Below are positions 62,619 to 64,000 of a DNA stretch of 64,000 bases, one piece after another. The position numbers and the translations under genes were made by a program. The notes below the pieces were generated by a model, which was not told the DNA's origin, did no database searches, and saw only the letters and a list, made by a program, of their open reading frames with translations. Source of the stretch: Kaistella flava (ex Peng et al. 2021) (GTDB lineage: Bacteria > Bacteroidota > Bacteroidia > Flavobacteriales > Weeksellaceae); NCBI RefSeq assembly GCF_015191005.1, contig NZ_CP040442.1, positions 186,001 to 250,000 of the forward strand, read 5' to 3'. Positions within the stretch are counted from its first letter, which is position 1. The number at the start of each line of letters is the position of its first letter.

Positions 62619-64000
62619 ATGAATATTGAATTATTGGGGCTTGTTCTCATGTTTATAGTAACGTTACTTTTGGCAATTCCGCTCGGGAAATATATTGCAA
62701 AAGTATATGGTCAAGAGAAAACTTTTTTGGATTTTATTTTTGATCCAATTGAAAAATTCCTTTACCGTTTATGCGGAATCAATCCAACGGTCGGTTGGAC
62801 GTGGAAGCAGAATATGATGGCTTTATTGGCAATCAATTTTCTGTGGTTTCTAATGGGAATGTTTATTTTTATGAACCAAAGTTGGTTACCACTCAATCCT
62901 GATCACAATCCAAGTCAAAGCTCTGATCTCGCTTTTAATACGACGATTTCCTTTTTGGTGAACTGTAATTTGCAGCATTATTCTGGAGAATCGGGCGTAA
63001 GTTATCTCGGACAATTGTTTTTAATGTTTCTTCAATTTACAACTGCCGCAACAGGAATGGCTGCAGTAGCGCATGTTTTCGTAGCATTTAAAGAAAAAAC
63101 AACAGATGTCTTAGGAAACTTTTTCGATTTTTTCGTAAAGTCAATTACCCGTCTTTTAATTCCTCTTTCGCTAATTGTAGGTTGTATCCTTTTAATTAAT
63201 GGAACCCCGATGACCTTTAATGGAAAAGATAAGGTAACTAATTTGGAAGGAAAAACGATGGAAGTTTCTACCGGACCAGTTGCAGCTTTTGTTCCCATCA
63301 AACATTTAGGAACGAACGGTGGTGGATTTTTCGGAGCGAATGGTGCTCATCCGTTAGAAAATCCTAATTATATCACCAATTTTACCGAGATGGTTTCTCA
63401 AATGTTGATTCCATTTGCACTCGTCTTTGCTTTCGGATATTTTATTAAAAGGAGAAAATTAAGTTGGACGATTTTTGCCGTAATGTCGATTGGATTCTTA
63501 TCATTAATGGCAATGAATGTCGCCTTTGAAAATGCTGGAAATCCTGCACTTCAAGAAATGGGAGCTGATATTTCTCTTGGCAATATGGAAGGAAAAGAAA
63601 TTAGAATTGGTTCCTCGGCTTCCGCTTATTGGAGTATTGCAACCACCGTTATTTCCACCGGATCTATAAATTCTATGCACGACAGTTATATGCCGCTTTC
63701 TGGTATGAATATGCTCTTGGCGATGATGATTAACAGTTTCTATGGTGGAGTAGGTGTTGGAATTCTAAATTATCTCGTATTCATTATTCTCGCCGTTTTT
63801 ATCAGTGGTTTAATGGTTGGACGAACACCAGAGTTTTTAGGCAAAAAAATCGAAGCTAAAGAGATGAAAATTGCGATGATGATTGCCTTACTGCATCCGT
63901 TTCTGATTTTAACGGGAACTGCTTTAACGGCTTATCAACCGGAGTTGGGAACTGCTACTTTGAATAATCCAACTTTCCATGGATTTAGTGAAATGTTATA
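62619..64000 (+). CDS. kdpA: K+-transporting ATPase channel subunit KdpA (partial, runs off the right edge)
   Basis: The frame is open from ATG at 62619 to the edge (460 codons). It begins MNIELLGLVLMFIVTLLLAI and contains CNLQHYSGESGVSYLGQ, LGTNGGGFFGANGAHPLENP and STGSINSMHDSYMPLSGMNM. The first two carry P-loop filter residues of the four-repeat K+ channel fold, including the conserved GGGFFGANGAHP. KdpA forms the K+ pore of the high-affinity KdpFABC pump, induced by K+ limitation. kdpB and kdpC should follow beyond the window. Confidence 0.96.
   Translation, partial: MNIELLGLVLMFIVTLLLAIPLGKYIAKVYGQEKTFLDFIFDPIEKFLYRLCGINPTVGWTWKQNMMALLAINFLWFLMGMFIFMNQSWLPLNPDHNPSQSSDLAFNTTISFLVNCNLQHYSGESGVSYLGQLFLMFLQFTTAATGMAAVAHVFVAFKEKTTDVLGNFFDFFVKSITRLLIPLSLIVGCILLINGTPMTFNGKDKVTNLEGKTMEVSTGPVAAFVPIKHLGTNGGGFFGANGAHPLENPNYITNFTEMVSQMLIPFALVFAFGYFIKRRKLSWTIFAVMSIGFLSLMAMNVAFENAGNPALQEMGADISLGNMEGKEIRIGSSASAYWSIATTVISTGSINSMHDSYMPLSGMNMLLAMMINSFYGGVGVGILNYLVFIILAVFISGLMVGRTPEFLGKKIEAKEMKIAMMIALLHPFLILTGTALTAYQPELGTATLNNPTFHGFSEML

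Overview
The window looks like a chromosomal segment of a member of the Bacteroidota, most likely a flavobacterium close to Chryseobacterium/Kaistella (family Weeksellaceae). The pointers are low G+C, promoter -7 boxes of the TAnnTTTG type with no strong Shine-Dalgarno sites, two secreted nucleases ending in type IX secretion (T9SS) sorting domains, separate nuoC and nuoD genes with a short NuoG, and a kdp locus preceded by an NtrC-type regulator. The genus is inference; no rRNA is present.

Layout. (1) 1-10283: a minus-strand efflux operon like E. coli ybhGFSR-cecR: TetR regulator, TolC-like channel, lipoprotein HlyD-type adaptor, two ABC ATPases, two ABC-2 permeases (the last runs off the left edge). 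Between ATPase and permease genes sits an IS3-family element (2155-5113) that was itself hit by an IS4-family element (2635-4149). (2) 10777-12339: a Sco-type copper/thiol protein, a YHS-domain lipoprotein and a small membrane protein with a CNGKCYL motif. (3) 12854-26795: a complete 14-subunit complex I operon nuoABCDEFGHIJKLMN, with an outer-membrane beta-barrel gene inserted between nuoF and nuoG. (4) 26912-40684: housekeeping genes (GNAT-like protein, zinc peptidase, YigZ, RibD, DUF349 protein, AroE, voltage-gated-type K+ channel, two paralogous T9SS nucleases, LolC/E-type permease, RbfA). (5) 40953-50987: methylmalonyl-CoA epimerase, a CAU tRNA, a divergent HxlR/DsbA-like pair, a duplicated MliC-like lipoprotein, an acidic protein, an M17 aminopeptidase, an outer-membrane protein, an SDR and a GDPD. 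(6) 51236-57672: a second efflux operon, TetR-TolC-MFP-RND pump. (7) 58273-64000: tex, then an NtrC-type response regulator and the start of kdp (a 27-codon ORF, kdpF, partial kdpA).

The genes are mostly conserved core functions. I do not see a clear new defence, biosynthetic or CRISPR system. The unexplained signal is between the genes. I see (a) heptamer-period arrays abutting start or stop codons; (b) a dispersed family of short elements with ends like AACCACAAAAGGCACAAAAG, several as inverted pairs; (c) a conserved element at 12591-12721 and 57815-57960, with a looser relative at 711-808, whose central hairpin arms differ in sequence but still pair; (d) a GC-rich three-way-junction candidate at 40720-40849; (e) four TTCC-nnn-GGAA hairpins with compensating arms before kdp. 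These are the best candidates for follow-up.
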